Counted from the first letter of the stretch, positions 11,121 through 23,347 are shown. The stretch is DNA of 64,000 nucleotides from Mantis religiosa (GCA_030765055.1 JAUKNK010000333.1:328501-392500); one strand, 5' to 3'. The notes: generated by a model from the letters alone, not told the origin. A program made the numbers and translations.

Positions 11121-11424
11121 TTTTTCATTTTTTTTTTTTTCTAAAAACTGATTCTGATGATTCAAAAAGTAGTACACCATCATATCATTGATTCAGTGAC
11201 CCTTGTTATTCAAAATGGTATACAAAGTGATCGTTATCTTGACTTTTTGCCAACAATTATGGTTGCCAGCACCATCTACATAATAGTTACAGGAAGAGCA
11301 CTGCTATAAACAGACTTGGATCACCTGCGAGATTTCAAATACAATCTAATTGTTAACCATTGTTGATTGCATTGGTGAATTAAATCACTTTCTAATAATA
11401 CCCTTCTTGTGACTATTATGTAGG

Positions 11425-11815
11425 ATTAGGATTACTATGGGGAGAATTCAGCTCTGAAACCTGTGGATTATTATATATAAGCACAAACTGGGGCATCCTC
11501 AGGAGGAAGGATGAGGCGAGAGGAGAAAGAACGCCGCTGACCCAAGGAATCACAACAGTACCAAGACACCCACTGACACTTCTATCCTGAAAGAGATCAC
11601 CAGATGAGTGAAGATGTCAAATGATAATGGAGATGAAATGAGTGACAGGAAATTCAGGGAATATAATTAACCTACCCAACATTTGCTTTGCAGCCCGGGA
11701 AAACCCTTGAAAAAACACATGGGTAAGGTTTTTCGGCAAAGGGAATCGAACCTGGGACTCCCAAATGCGGGCCACAGACTTAATCACCTGAGCCAGCCCA
11801 CTCAGTAACTATTAA
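11425..11815 (-). mobile_element. tRNA-derived SINE, family D
   Basis: On the minus strand the head reads TGGCTCAGGTGATTAAGTC (A box-like) and, about 35 bases on, CAGGTTCGATTCCC (B box). The body has blocks shared with copies at 47028-47405 (plus) and 49142-49722 (minus): GTGTCTTGGTACTGTTGTG, a CATTTGACATC segment, and the tail with ATAATCCACAGGTTTC. Confidence 0.75.
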
Positions 11816-12187
11816 ATAAATATTGCCGACAATAGCTCCAGCTAGTGTTATTTGTAGAAAGGCAAGATGTTGCTTCCATCCTAAGATTTTTTCTGGTAGT
11901 CATATCTTAATATAATGATACCGATCATTTTTAAGCCATTATAAATAACATGAGTTATTGTGTCAATATTATAACAGAGTTTGTGACTAAAATGTGTTCT
12001 TGTTGGCACTGAAAGAGGAATAGAGAAGTTCTTCAGAAGCTTTTGCTTCCAAAATATATTCTATTAATTTAGAGTAAAAGTAAAGAAAACATAACTTAAA
12101 ATTTCACTCATAATATTTATGCATCTTATGGTGTAATTTGAATAATAACATGCTAGAAGTGCTAATATCACTTATATTCTTCCACAG

Positions 12188-12369
12188 GTAAAGGTGCACA
12201 ATGGGATACATTGTTTCAACCTGCTGTCTCTGGCGACAACCTGGTACTAGGCTATATATGGATTATGTTGCTTTTTGATTCTGCCATTTATGTACTATTT
12301 GCCCTTTATTTTGAAGCTGTGTTTCCTGGAAAATACGGCGTGCCAAAACCGTGGTATTTCCCATTTCAG
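12188..12369 (+). CDS. ABCA3-like: ABCA3-like ABC transporter, exon (last helix of TMD1)
   Basis: The acceptor is TCCACAG and the donor GTATGT. The first two bases complete the glycine codon begun at 1770; the exon ends in phase 0. It encodes KGAQWDTLFQPAVSGDNLVL, a membrane helix YIWIMLLFDSAIYVLFALYF, and EAVFPGKYGVPKPWYFPFQ. The pattern of a helix followed by (Y/E)AVFPG.YG.P.PWYFPF is diagnostic of ABCA transporters and marks the exit from TMD1 towards NBD1. The next residues, PSFWCG, come from the exon at 20627. Frame, phase and splice sites all agree, so the exon is well supported. Confidence 0.93.
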
Positions 12370-12950
12370 GTATGTTCTCTCACTATATTTAGAACGTTTT
12401 GTTTTTACAAGCAGCATATTCTACAGTAGAGAAATAGCATCTGATCAAATTTGCTTCCTTTATTATTAATTGCAAAAGATTTTAAATTAAGATGACATAA
12501 AAGAAAAATAATTTTATATTTGGAGGATTATTATTTAAGAAGTTATAGTAACATATTACTCTTTGGGGAAAACATATTTTGTCAAAGAATTTTCAAAATA
12601 TTTATTCGGAGTTGGATTTAGGATAGAATTGAAAGTAAAATAACAAAATTTAGCTTGCCTTTTATATTTTTTTATCCATTGGCATTAAAAGAAATAATGT
12701 TGAACTTTTCTGTGTACAATTAATGTTTGAAAATCTTCTGATCAGTCTCAGAAGTTATTAGCTGTATGCTACCAAAGCAGAAAAAGTTTATTTTATATAT
12801 GGTTGAATTTTTTTATTTCAATTGCTCAGTGCAAATTAGTGTTATACAAATTGTGGAGCTATATACATAGTAAAATTAAAAGTATACAGGGATAGAGAAT
12901 ACTCATATTAGAGCCCTCAAGGAAACTGGTCTGATTAGTGTGAGTATAAA

Positions 12951-15275
12951 TTAAATAACTTCTTCATTACATAATAAATAAACATTATATAAATAAAAGT
13001 CCTGTGGCAAGCGTGTCCTCAGTCTTGGTGCAGCATTAAGGCGACGTCCCAGTTGGAAGAACAAAGCACCTGATACATAAGGAAGGTGAGCAAAGAATCT
13101 GCTTGTCAATGTAGAGATGTACTGATTAATGCTGATTATGTCCAATTCTCTATGCAGCTGCGCATTCCAGATGTACCACGGGGCGTTTACAGAAAATCGT
13201 AATGTTCTGTTTTGAAACACCTGGAGTTGGTGAATATAAGTAGGTGAAGCACATTCCCATATAGGACTGGCCTATAGAAGAAGTGATTGTAGAATACTCT
13301 TGTATAGTAGCAGCGTACATTCAACTCGTAAAGAGGATTTGTGGTTGAGGATGGGATACAACTTGTGAAGACGAGAATAGGCTTGATTTAGTTTGCTTTT
13401 GATATGTGTACTCCATGTCAGTCGACGATCAAGATGGATGCCAAGATATTTGACTGCACAATCAGAAGATAACCAGGGGACTTCAGTGTTTTAGAGTCAT
13501 ATATTTGCCGGAGCAGCAGGCCTGCGCAAGGTGAAAAGCTTAAGAAGACATTAGCTTGGATTAAGTGTGATATGCCAGCGAGATAACCAGAGCAGGAAAA
13601 TATGCAGGGAAGATTGTAGGATTGCAACGGCAGTTTCAATTGAGAAGTGTGAGGTAAAGATGACTGTATCGTCAGCAAACAGTGCGCCACTTGTTGCAGG
13701 AAGTTCAGGCATGTCAGCAGTATATAGACTGTAAAGAAGAGGCGTAAGAACGCTACCCTGGGGCATGCCGGCTAAAATAGTATGGGGTGAGGAATGCATT
13801 GAACCAAGATGCATAGGAAATTGGCATTGCTGAAGATAGCTAGTAATTAAGTTAAGTAAGTAGAGCGGAAGACCTAGGTCATGTAGTTTATAAAGGAGGC
13901 CGTCGGGCCACACTCTATCAAATGCCTGAGTAAAATCTAGGAATGCTGCCACAGTATGCTCTTTGGCGTCAAAGCTACGAGTAACATGTTCAGTAAGTCT
14001 CAGTAGCTGATGAGTACTAGAATGATGTCTAAATCCAAACTGTTGGGGAGGTATAACTGAAGTTTCAGAAACAAACTGAAGAAGTCCTTTTTGAAAGAGC
14101 TTTTCCAGAAATTTGAACAGAGTTGGTAAAGGACTAATTGGTCGATAGCTCTGTGGTGAACTAGGAGGTTTGTTAGGCCTTTGCAATGGAATGATCTCAG
14201 CAAGTTTCCAGGCTTTAGAAAAATATCCAATACGAAAAATTGCATTGTATAAAGAGCCCAGAAAGGCGATGGTCTTCTTTGTGAAGAGTTTCAATACAAC
14301 TGGTGGAATAAGATCGTTTACAGAGGCCTTCTTAGTGGGTATAAATTGAATAATAGATTGTACCTCGCTAGATGAAACCCACCTAATGGGCAACGGAGCT
14401 GTAGGCCGAGACGTACTCAGGTGCGCCTGAACATGTGCAGTGCAGGCAGGATCAAATGCCAGATCAGGTGTGAACTTAGATTCAAAGTAGGCAGCTAATG
14501 TTTCACAATTTTCCAAGGTGGTGTTTCTGATTAGATTTTTGACTCGAAGCGGCAGCAATTGAAGCAGTTCCCGGAGTATCGTTTTCGTCACCTTCCAGAG
14601 CGTGCTGTTTGTAAGACAGATGACTGAGATGAGGTGTTGATAGCTGCTGTAACTGTGCTCATCCAAGCCATGCTTAACCTGGTGAATGAGTTGTTTAAGA
14701 CGTTGTCGTTGCCAAGGCACCCTATGGCGTAGCCAAAAACGATGCATTTGGTGTTTAGCTCGAATCATCTTGAGAAGGTTGAATGGCACAACCTACACAC
14801 TTTGAGGTGTGAATCACATCTTGAAGATGCACTACAGCTGAATCAATATCTCTAGAATTAGCAATAGTGTGAGGTATGTGTAGAAGAGTATCCATATTCC
14901 AATTGAAAGCGTTCCAATTGACAGGCCCAGTGATAAGGCGCTCTGGTGGCTGTGTTAATATGGGATGAAAGCAGAACTTAATAAGCACAGGACAGTGATC
15001 AGAATCAAGCTCTGGAAGAGATGGAAGAGATTGCGTGTAAACTGGAAGTTTAAATTGTTTAAGCAGACCTATGTCCAAAATATCCGCGTGCACAGCATGA
15101 TTGTAACAATAAAATGTTGACTCATTCGGAGCAATCACTTGAAGAGCAGAATCTAGCGTAGCCTGGAGTAGACAAGGTCCATTGGGAGTGGTTTGACGAC
15201 AGCCCCATGCTCCACGTTTACCATTTATAACCCCTAGGGGTATAGTGGGTTGGTTTTCATCGAATAAATGTTGAA
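12951..15275 (-). mobile_element. jockey-like LINE, main part (EN end and RT)
   Basis: The minus strand at 15250-14755 encodes GAWGCRQTTPNGPCLL and LPELDSDHCPVLIKF, the end of the endonuclease. A 412-codon frame (14789-13551) gives the RT, with SYRPISPLPTLFKFLEKLF, FLDFTQAFDRVWPDGLLYKL, AGMPQGSVLTPLLYSLY and the catalytic ALFADDTVIF. The thumb continues in broken frames to the piece at 13220-12951. The FADD form and the gene order fit the jockey clade. The first part of the element lies at 16985-17480, cut off by a Penelope element. It is dead by frameshifts. Confidence 0.85.
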
Positions 15276-16990
15276 TAGATGCGGGATTAAAATATTAATA
15301 TTGGACGAAGAAGACTATCGCAAAAAAATGGACAACCTTTTAAATGGAAAAGAATTTGTTAAACTAGAAAACAATCCATTAAAGAAAGCATGCAAATCTG
15401 TGGAATTAGCAATTAAAAACAGTAAAATCATGATTAAAAAAGATAAATTTAACAACAAAATAGTCCAAAACACCATATATATATGGTTTGCCCAAAATAC
15501 ATAAACCTGGTATTACCCTCAGACCAATAATTAATAGCATTGATGCACCCACTTAGCAACTATCAAAATGGCTGGTTCAAATCTTCAGATCCTTCACAAA
15601 ATTTGAAAATTTAAGTATCAAAGATCAACTCTACAGATGCTTTAGTTTCCTTTGACGTCATTTCTTTATATTCAAGTATGCCTACCAAGGAGCTCATTCC
15701 ACTTCTCAAAAAATGGCTGGAATCAATACAAATAACATCTGAAGAAATAGAAGAACTTTCACAACTTACAGAAATTTGTATCAATCAAAACTTTTCAGCT
15801 TTAATGGACAGATCTATAAACAAAAAATGGGCCTAGGTATAGGCAATCCATCGTCTCCCTTCTTGGCAGATTTATTTATGAGTGCTTTCGAAACACAAAT
15901 CACAAAAGCTTTTCCAAATTATTTCAAAGTGTGGTACCACTATGTTGATGACATTTTTGCAATAGTACCTAAAAAAGTCATACAAGATGGTCTTAGACTT
16001 TTTAATATACAAAATCCAGCTATAAAATTTACTTTGGAAGCAGAATAGGATGGTGTGCTTCCTTTTTGGACATCAAGATAAAAAAAAATGAACATCAAAC
16101 TCACTTTTGGTATTTACAGGAAACCGACACACACAAATAATTATAATAAGAACAAAAGTTTCATCCCAAAACAACACCAACATGCCGTTTTCAACAGTTT
16201 AATCTTTTGGATTATCAACTTTCCACTAAACAGAGAAGATTATCAAGAAGAATACCTACACATAAAAAGTAGCTATATCCAATGGTTTCAACCCAAATTT
16301 AGTAGACAAAATAGTTAACAGACTCAACAAAGCTAAGAAAATAAAAGAAACCACCACCCTAAAACCTACAGGAGAAAAAGAGAAAAAATTTTTTTTTAAA
16401 AGTTCACCTTCTATCCATCAGCCTATAACAAATTCCAAAAAATCTTCTCAAAACACAACATAACTCTTGCACCTCAAAATAGGTTTAATATCAGAAATTT
16501 GTTAAAAGGCCCTCCCAAAAATTCAATCACTACCAAAGAAAAACCAGGAATCTATGAGATCAAATGTGAAACTTGCCCTAAAATTTATATAGGAAAAACA
16601 AAAATAAATATTAACATCAGAACCAAAGAACATATAAGAAACATTAAAAATGGTGAAACAGAAAAATCAGCAGTGGCTTTTCTTTTTTTGAATACTAGAC
16701 ATGACATCAACTTGGAAGCATCCCTAATAAAATATGTTAATCACCCCATAGACCTTTACGAATGGGAAAAAGTCTTCGTTAACAAAGATCGTTATAGAGT
16801 CATGAATTTTGAAACTCCACCACCGGACATCTTTGACAAGTGCATCACGCCTTCTATTGACAATGTGGAGAAAGAGGAAACCACTACAACTTGCACTAAT
16901 CGAGTATCAGCTGATGATAGGAGCAAGAGCTCTTGAAACATGTCCTGTGAATAAACAGTGTGAGTGAAGCAATGTGTCAATATCTTCTCG
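15276..16990 (+). mobile_element. Penelope-like element (RT plus GIY-YIG), decayed
   Basis: Broken frames on the + strand give, in order, an N-terminal region, YGLPKIHKPG with LRPIINSI (15470-15540), FDVISLYSSMPTKELIPLL, QKMGLGIGNPSSPFLADLFM, the catalytic WYHYVDDIFAIV (near 15950), FGIYRKPTHTNNY (RT C-terminus) and then GIY-YIG: PGIYEIKCETCPKIYIGKTK near 16545. It closes with VMNFETPPPD and a stop at 16934. PLE reverse transcriptases are related to telomerase; the GIY-YIG nuclease is thought to nick target DNA. At least five stops or frameshifts are present. It splits a jockey-like LINE. Confidence 0.85.
16908..16950 (+). ncRNA. hammerhead-ribozyme-like motif, best-preserved copy
   Basis: CTGATGA at 16911-16917, one extra T, then stem II AGGAGC (16919-16924) with GCTCTT (16929-16934, one G-T pair), GAAAC at 16935-16939, a 2-bp stem III AC/GT, and the cleavage triplet GTC at 16942-16944. 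CAG (16908-16910) pairs with CTG (16945-16947) as stem I. All core bases of a type I hammerhead are present; the T bulge before stem II is unusual. The motif overlaps the last codons of the GIY-YIG frame. Confidence 0.55.
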
Positions 16991-17480
16991 ATTCACTATT
17001 GTACAAAGAGAATGATGTTGAAGATGACGTTTCACAAGGATGGCAACAGCACTAGAGGCAATATTTGCAATTCTGTCCTCCCGATATATGAAATAATTTG
17101 GAATCTTGAAGGTTTCAGAGGAAAGCAAGTGACCTTCACTTATGCATGCAATATCAACATTGTGGTGATATAAGAAAGCTGTGAAGGAGGACCTTTTCCC
17201 CTCAAACCAATTTAGCAATGTAATTTGAGAGAACAGGCGATTATGGACTACCATTGCACAATATGAACTCAAGAAAGGATGTAATATAAAGAACAATGCG
17301 TGGAAGATAGGGAGTCAGAAATAAGCGAAGAGCATTAAAAAGGCTCATCAGACAGTCATATATATTTAATATATCATGTACCTCTACTGTATTACCCTGC
17401 TTCTCAAAGCATTACCATGGCTTTATCTTTGTTAATAGAAACATTTCATATAACGCACTGCTTATGAGTGAGAGGGGAAC
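16985..17480 (-). mobile_element. jockey-like LINE, 5' part (start of endonuclease)
   Basis: The minus strand near 17220-17040 encodes LLNWFEGKRSSFTAFLYHHN, VDIACISEGHLL and SSAVAILVKRHLQHHSL, the N-terminal half of a jockey-type endonuclease. The protein resumes at about 15275 with DENQPTIPLGVINGKRGAWG. About 35-40 residues between the two parts are missing, so the Penelope insertion was accompanied by a deletion or by later loss. A weaker reading farther up (DILNIYDCLMSLFNALRLFL near 17370-17310) may be ORF1 or 5' UTR. Confidence 0.65.
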
Positions 17481-17639
17481 TGCCACAGTTCTCGGATCTG
17501 TGCTAAGCACCAATGAACGCATCACTTCAGCCAATGTAATGCGCAGGAATCACAAATGACAGATGCTATATGCACATGGGATAGTCAGTAGGTTATCTGA
17601 TAGGTTTCTATTTCTAAAGGACAAATCCATGGTAACCAT

Positions 17640-19890
17640 TTGAGCAGCACAATTATGCATACTGATTGGAAAAAAAGAATAATTATTCCTATTCTAAAAA
17701 GAGACAAAGCACCCGAAAAAATAAATATTTACAGACCAACTTCCTTGACAAGTGTCATTGCAAAAACAGCAGAACGTTTGATTTCAGCAAGGCTTAATTG
17801 GTTCTTACAAAGTAATAACATATTAATAACTGCTCAAGCAGGAGTTAGACAACACTTATCTACTAAAGAAAATACAATTCAACTATCCCAAAATGTCAAA
17901 AGAATCTTTCAATAAAAATCAAGATACGCTGTCAGTTTTCATTGATTTTGAAAAAGCATACGATTCAGTATGGAGACATAAACTTCTTGAGAAACTTTGA
18001 AAAATAGGCATTCAGGATAACATGTTAAATTGGGTCACTCAGTTTCTCTCTCAACGTTACAATGAAAGTACATCCAAATTCCAACAAATAAAAATGGGCC
18101 TACCACAATGTGCAGTACTGAGTACAACCTTGTTCAATATCTATATCAATGATTTTCCCATGGCTGTATCAAACACAGAAATAAAGACAGCAATTTTGGA
18201 AAATGTGGACATCTTCCCCACAAATAGAGAAATCCAAAACTTCAATGGAAAAGTCTCTGATACTATTGTAAAAGTGGACTGACAACAATTTGTTCAAAAT
18301 AAATACTGATAAAACAACATTGCAAATATTTAACTTAAAAAAGAAAATCCCTAAACTAAATCTACATTTTAGGAAAATGAGCCTGAAACAAATATATGAA
18401 ACAAAATATTTAGGAACAATTTTTTATTCAAAATTATCTTGGAAACATCATATTGAAGCAGCAGTAAACAAATCAACAAAAAATGTTCAATTTTGAAAAG
18501 ATTAGCTGGAGACAAGTGGGGCAGTAATCGGGAGACACTGAACATCATATAAAAAACATGCATCAAGCCAATATTTCTTTATAAAGCACAGGAAATAGTT
18601 ACGGCAAACAGTTCTAACATAAATCACCTAAAAGTATGCCAAAATAAGGCCCTGCGACTAATAACCGTTGCAGCAAAATCAACTCCAAACACGGCAATGC
18701 AAGCCTTAACTCGGAACTATCCAATACATCTAACTTTAGAGGAGCAGGCACTAATACAGCATGAAAAAATGTTGCGGTTAAAAACAACAAAATGGGCGGA
18801 AGATTACTACAACCAATCAAGATGAAAACACAAACAAGTTCCCTACACAAAGTTATGGAATTAAAAACAGATTTGAATCTTCCTAATTCTAAAGAAAACA
18901 TTTTAATCAAAGAAAACCCACTGACTTTTGAACCCATTAGTATTCAATTAGATTTAGAACAAATAGTTACAAAATCTGAAACTTCCAAACCTGTACTAAG
19001 GGCACTAGCATTAGAAACTGTGAGCAATAGATACCCACCTGAAGAATGGTTATAGATCTATACAGATGGATCTAACTTGGACAACAACTCAGGAGCAGGA
19101 ATAAAGTGTGCACTGTTCTCATTCTATCAACCAGCAGGATACCACGCAACACATTTTGATGCAGAAGGAATGGCTATTCATGTTTCACTCCAACACCTTC
19201 TATAAAGAATAGATATATTAAAAAATTGCTGTCATACTTTCTGATTCTAAAGCAGCATTATGTGCAATAAGTTCATATAAAATGAGGTCAATCAAAATTA
19301 AAGAATGTCACAAAATGATCCAACAACTTCAAAAACTACAGAAAATAATTATATTACAGTGGATACCTGCACATTGTGGAATTGCTGGAAATGAATCAGC
19401 TGATTTTCTTGCCAAAAAAGGTGCAAATTTAATTCAGAACAAAAGTAAAAACTAACCCTTTACATCCATAAAAGGATTAATCAAAAGCAAATATAAAAAC
19501 AAACAAGACCATGCTATATCTAAAGAAGCGAAAGATAAAAATGGAACATTTCCAATAAAAATCCAGAAATTATTCCACAAATACTATGTAAAGCTGCAGT
19601 AGCGAATTTTAGATTACTTACGGTATATGATTACTTGGCCAAACACTTACACAGAATAGGAATTTATGCAAGTCCAAATTGTCCTCTGTGCAACAAAGAA
19701 GAGGATAGGACTGAAGAACATCTTTTAACCTGTGAAGCCGGATCTGCCGGACCCACTATGCAGAAATATTGGAGAGCAAGAGAACTAATGGCTTCATTGC
19801 CAAAGCCTAGCATTTGAAAACAACAACATATGGTTTAAAATTCTATTATGGGCTTGGGATTCCAAGAAAAGAAAAGTTGTTATGAGTAAG
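17640..19890 (+). mobile_element. I-superfamily LINE with RNase H and zinc-finger end, decayed
   Basis: Fragments on the + strand follow ORF2 order. RT: DWKKRIIIPILKRDKAP, YRPTSLTSVIAKTAERLI, DFEKAYDSVWRHKLLEKL, MGLPQCAVLSTTLFNIYIND. The YADD segment is lost near 18200. Next come thumb pieces (KYLGTIFYSKLSWKHHIEAA), RNase H (IYTDGSNLDNNSGAGIK near 19057; LSDSKAALCAISSYK; LQWIPAHCGIAGNESADFLA near 19360) and a C-terminal CCHC-like CPLCNKEEDRTEEHLLTC near 19681. RNase H plus a terminal zinc motif places it in the I superfamily, separate from the I-like copies at 3.2 kb and 25 kb. It is 5' truncated, with many stops. Confidence 0.8.
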
Positions 19891-20626
19891 TAAATAACTC
19901 ACATATCAAGTGAATAGGTGAATCAGCCATTCTTGGGTAATTTTAAAGTTATGCAAATTGCTAAGCTGCAGATATGCTTTAGGCCTGTATTCTTTACCCA
20001 CTAATAGTATTTATTTGTTGAGATGAAGGCCATGTACAGTGAAAAAGAAGTTTAGTGCAGACATTGTATCTTTGTTTGAATTCTGTTTGAAAAGTGAATA
20101 TCCTTATTGATCCTTATAGATGATGTCTTCAATAAAACTAGTTGTAATTGTATTTTTAAAAGTATAACATGTTGATTTACCATGCATGTTTATATATGAA
20201 ACACTGAAGTATACAAAAACAAAAATTTAAATTGCCTCGAAACAAATGCTTAAGTTTATTCACATCATACTAGAGCAGAAAGCAATTTATTGGTAAACTC
20301 AAATAGAACCAAACTCTATCAGAATAGCTTCACTATTTATTATGGCTCAAATGTTGATACCTTTTATGTATCTTAGATACTTTTTGTTGTAGTTGTTTTG
20401 TTTTAAATTTACATTGAATCTTATATCTCTGTATTTGTAAACATCTTATGTATCTTGAAATATCTTTCTTTGTATTTTAAACTGGCATATCTTATAACAC
20501 ATGTATCATATTTCTATGGACAAAATAAATAAGTGCAATACAATACAATGCAATAAGCAAATGATATCGCCTCTCATGAGTGTAGTTCAGGTTGTTAACA
20601 TTTAAAGAGGCTAATTTTTTTTCTAG
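19891..20626. other. LINE 3' UTR candidate and intron end
   Basis: No reading frame is supported. The stretch to about 20560 is T-rich and ends AAAATAAATAAGTGCAATAC with a few CAATA units, like a LINE or SINE 3' end; it may be the 3' UTR of the preceding element. From 20600 a pyrimidine tract leads to the acceptor TTCTAG at 20621-20626. Confidence 0.4.
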
Positions 20627-20764
20627 CCATCCTTCTGGTGTGGGAGTTTAAAACGTGCATCCCAAACGGATGAAGTAAGGATTATAAGAACTAAGCCAGA
20701 TGATGTGCATGAGGTGGAGCCAAATGACCTGAAGGCTGGCATACAAATACTACACTTACGAAAG
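20627..20764 (+). CDS. ABCA3-like: ABCA3-like ABC transporter, exon (linker to NBD1)
   Basis: This exon of 46 complete codons (phase 0 at both ends) has acceptor TTCTAG and donor GTATTG. It encodes PSFWCGSLKRASQTDEVRII, a charged linker with DDVHEVEPNDLKAG, and IQILHLRK. It joins the membrane domain to the nucleotide-binding domain; the final I.I..L.K.. is the first strand of NBD1, as in other ABCA proteins. It continues directly as VYHEKAAVKDL in the exon at 36647 after an intron of about 15.9 kb. The exon is too short to be seen as an isolated frame; it is supported by splice sites, phase and protein continuity. Confidence 0.88.
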
Positions 20765-21030
20765 GTATTGTTAAACAGTTTTCATTCAGCTTAGTCGCTT
20801 TACCTCTATTGTGCATACATGTAAAAGACTTATTGAAATTTGAGGTGTACAGTTGAATGAACTTATAAATTGTTTTCTTAATAAATAAAAATTATTACTT
20901 CATTATTACCTTTGTTTCTTTGCCGTGCTAAGATCTCAAACATTTATTTATTATTTATTTATTTACTTATTTTAGTGTTAAGTTATTGCATAAGTGGCCA
21001 GGCCTTATTCTGATAGATGTCATCCCAAAC

Positions 21031-21153
<123 letters not shown>

Positions 21154-21234
21154 CTATTATGTCCTATGAAGTGTAAAGGCCACCTATACTTAGGGCAGCT
21201 GTGTTGACTCCAATATGGTGAGCCATTATTTGTT

Positions 21235-21670
21235 GGGTTTGCATTGGTTTTCTCTTGTTCCTATTCACACTCATTCAATTGCACTCACACTTCTCTACTC
21301 TTATGCTTGCACTTGTATTTTAGCACCCATGGATCTCTATCTTCTTCAGTCTCGAGCTGTTGTAGACTATTGCTGTCCTGCTTGTGCTGTGTAGAAGTCC
21401 ACCCATCTCTGTTGTGGTCTTCTTCCTTGGCATTTTCCTGTGTGCAGGTTCCAAACTATGATCTTACAGGTCTATCTGTCATCCTTCAACCTCATGATGT
21501 GACCTCCCCATTTCCACTCCAGTTTCTTAACTCTTAGCACTATGTCTGCTGTTAATTTCATTTGTGACAGTGCAGTGTTGGAGATTTTTTCTGTTCATTT
21601 TGATTCCAGTATCATGCAATCCATTTTCCTCTGGCCTATATGTTGTATTTTCATCTGCCTGCTTGTGGTG
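21235..21670 (-). mobile_element. RTE-like LINE, 3' coding end
   Basis: The minus strand encodes, with one frame break and stops, TEKISNTALSQMKLTADIVL, RVKKLEWKWGGHIMRLKDD and GRRPQQRWVDFY. This is the C-terminal block of RTE-clade ORF2 proteins (KLKW.WAGHV.R..D, then a GRP..RW segment). The RTE-like element at 23348-32657 has the equivalent KRQLKCYGHVLRMSEE. The two are not close copies, so a second RTE lineage is present. It is strongly 5' truncated. Confidence 0.7.
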
Positions 21671-22341
21671 GACCACGTCAAACATAGAATTCTTTAAACA
21701 TACTATTAAGCATTTTAAGAAAATATAAAATCAAAAGATATTTTCCATGTAAAAGCAAGGTTTGGGATGGTATAATTGCATGAAAATCCACCTTGTATAC
21801 AACATTTTTCTGAAAATGCTTCTTTATGAGTTCAGTGATTCTGAAACATGAAATTTGTTTTCAGCAGGGTTAGAATTTTTAGGTGTGCCCCATTTTTGTA
21901 GGAAAATTTAAGCTCTTCGAAAAGATACCACAATATTAAGTTTTGCTTCTAGTTACCATAAGGTGCATCTTTTCATGCCCCCTTTTCCTTTTTTGGGTAC
22001 CTTTATGCCCTTTTCCCCCACCAAGCCTGTAAGTTACCAGTGTCTAAATGGTATTATACAGGTTACTTTAACATTCTTCCAGTGCAATCTGGATTCAAAT
22101 TCTTCGTGTTCAGCTCAAACATTTCATTACCCTTCGGTTTACATCATGGGGCCTGTAATTTGATATGATATAAATAACATTTTTCATAACATTATAGGTG
22201 TTTACAAAATACAATAATCGCCATGTTTTCCACTAGCAGATAGTTGTAAATTTATAATTCGTAGTAGATATTTTCTAGTAGTTGTGCTTGACCCATTCAA
22301 CGAGGTTTCAAGCATGTCACAAATGCAAAGCTGTTGTTTGT
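21671..22341. other. intron sequence, no feature recognised
   Basis: Intron 3 sequence without supported coding or repeat features. Two T-rich stretches near 21960-22020 give short chance frames. Confidence 0.35.
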
Positions 22342-22590
22342 TTGTTTGTTTTTAGTTTTACGTCCTCCAATGTTAAGTAATATCAGACTATGAATGAAAT
22401 GGGTGAAATTATGCTCAAATGAGTCTGGGGTCCATGGAGCTTACAGTTACCTGACATAATCTATCATGATAAGGGAAAACCCCAGAAAAAACCATATACA
22501 GCAAACTCACCCTAAGCAAGATTCGAACTCGGGATCTGTTGAACGTGAGGCAGACACGCTACCATCAACACCACCATCCCCTTTTCCGCC
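22342..22590 (-). mobile_element. tRNA-derived SINE, family A (inverted copy)
   Basis: On the minus strand the head reads GATGGTAGCGTGTCTGCC, then CCCGAGTTCGAATCTTGC as B box, followed by the body blocks of the copy at 10258-10500 (GGGGTTTTCCCTTATC, TCATTTGAGCAT, ATTTCATTCATAG). It ends in AAAACTAAAAACAAACAAAC. Identity with the other copy is moderate. Confidence 0.8.
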
Positions 22591-22980
22591 TTTTTACTTT
22601 TAAGCTTCCTCTGTTTTACTCTATATTATTTTAATCAATATAAAATATTTAATTTTTAATTAACATTTCAGCATGCTGTGTGAACATGTGAAGAGTAAAC
22701 CTAACTCTTTCAGGAAATGCTGCATAGGAGTTTAAAACACACCTACAATAATGGAAAAAATTGTGTATAGCAAATTCTTTTTGTTTTACTTTACCGCTAT
22801 AGAATAGAATACTTTATTTATCACATTACACTTACATAGTTGAGCAATAGTCATAAGTTGGTGACTCTTCAAAATTTAACTTTAAGATTAAAATTAATAA
22901 AAATATAAACTAAGTCTACAATACTATACAAATATAACTATTTGTGACAAAAATTCACTTATCTTTCGAAAATGATGTAA
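22591..22980. other. intron sequence with a possible LINE 3' tail
   Basis: Mostly AT-rich and unassigned. ATAGAATAGAATACTTTATT near 22800 resembles the reversed terminal tail of CR1- or jockey-like elements, but no coding part is attached. Confidence 0.3.
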
Positions 22981-23347
22981 ATTTTTCTTATTAATTGATG
23001 AGATTTATTTCGTAAACCCTTGGATTGATAGAGTCAACATGCAAAATTCAATGCCACGGCCGGAATTTGAACCATGGATCTCCTGGTTTCCATCCAGTCG
23101 CTTTTACCCATTGAGCTACCACGGCCAACTTGCCATCATGACATCAAATCCCCGAATTGACTCATACATTTCCCCAATAAACCACTAGGGGCTCTCACAT
23201 CCGAGATACACCATTTGTGGTGACTTACTGTTATAAGTACTTGATTCATTATTTAACTCTTATTATTTATTTTAATTGATGGAAATTAATTATTAATTTA
23301 CACTAGCCGTGTACAGGCTAAGGTTTTCTTTGGATTGATAGAGTCAA
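22981..23347 (-). mobile_element. tRNA-derived SINE, family B, left of the RTE insertion
   Basis: On the minus strand the tRNA-like head is TGGTAGCTCAATGGGTAAAA (A box region) and CATGGTTCAAATTCCGGC (B box region), near 23110-23055. The downstream body (GCCTGTACACGGCTAGTG) lies at 23330-23300, that is, in the neighbouring tandem unit. Two partial units are joined here. The right edge carries GATAGAGTCAA at 23337-23347, which is repeated at 32658-32668 after the RTE element. Confidence 0.8.

Noticed and set aside
23100..23130. Possible tRNA gene (A and B boxes)
   Set aside because: No cloverleaf with paired acceptor stem; the same head occurs in many SINE copies, so it is SINE family B.
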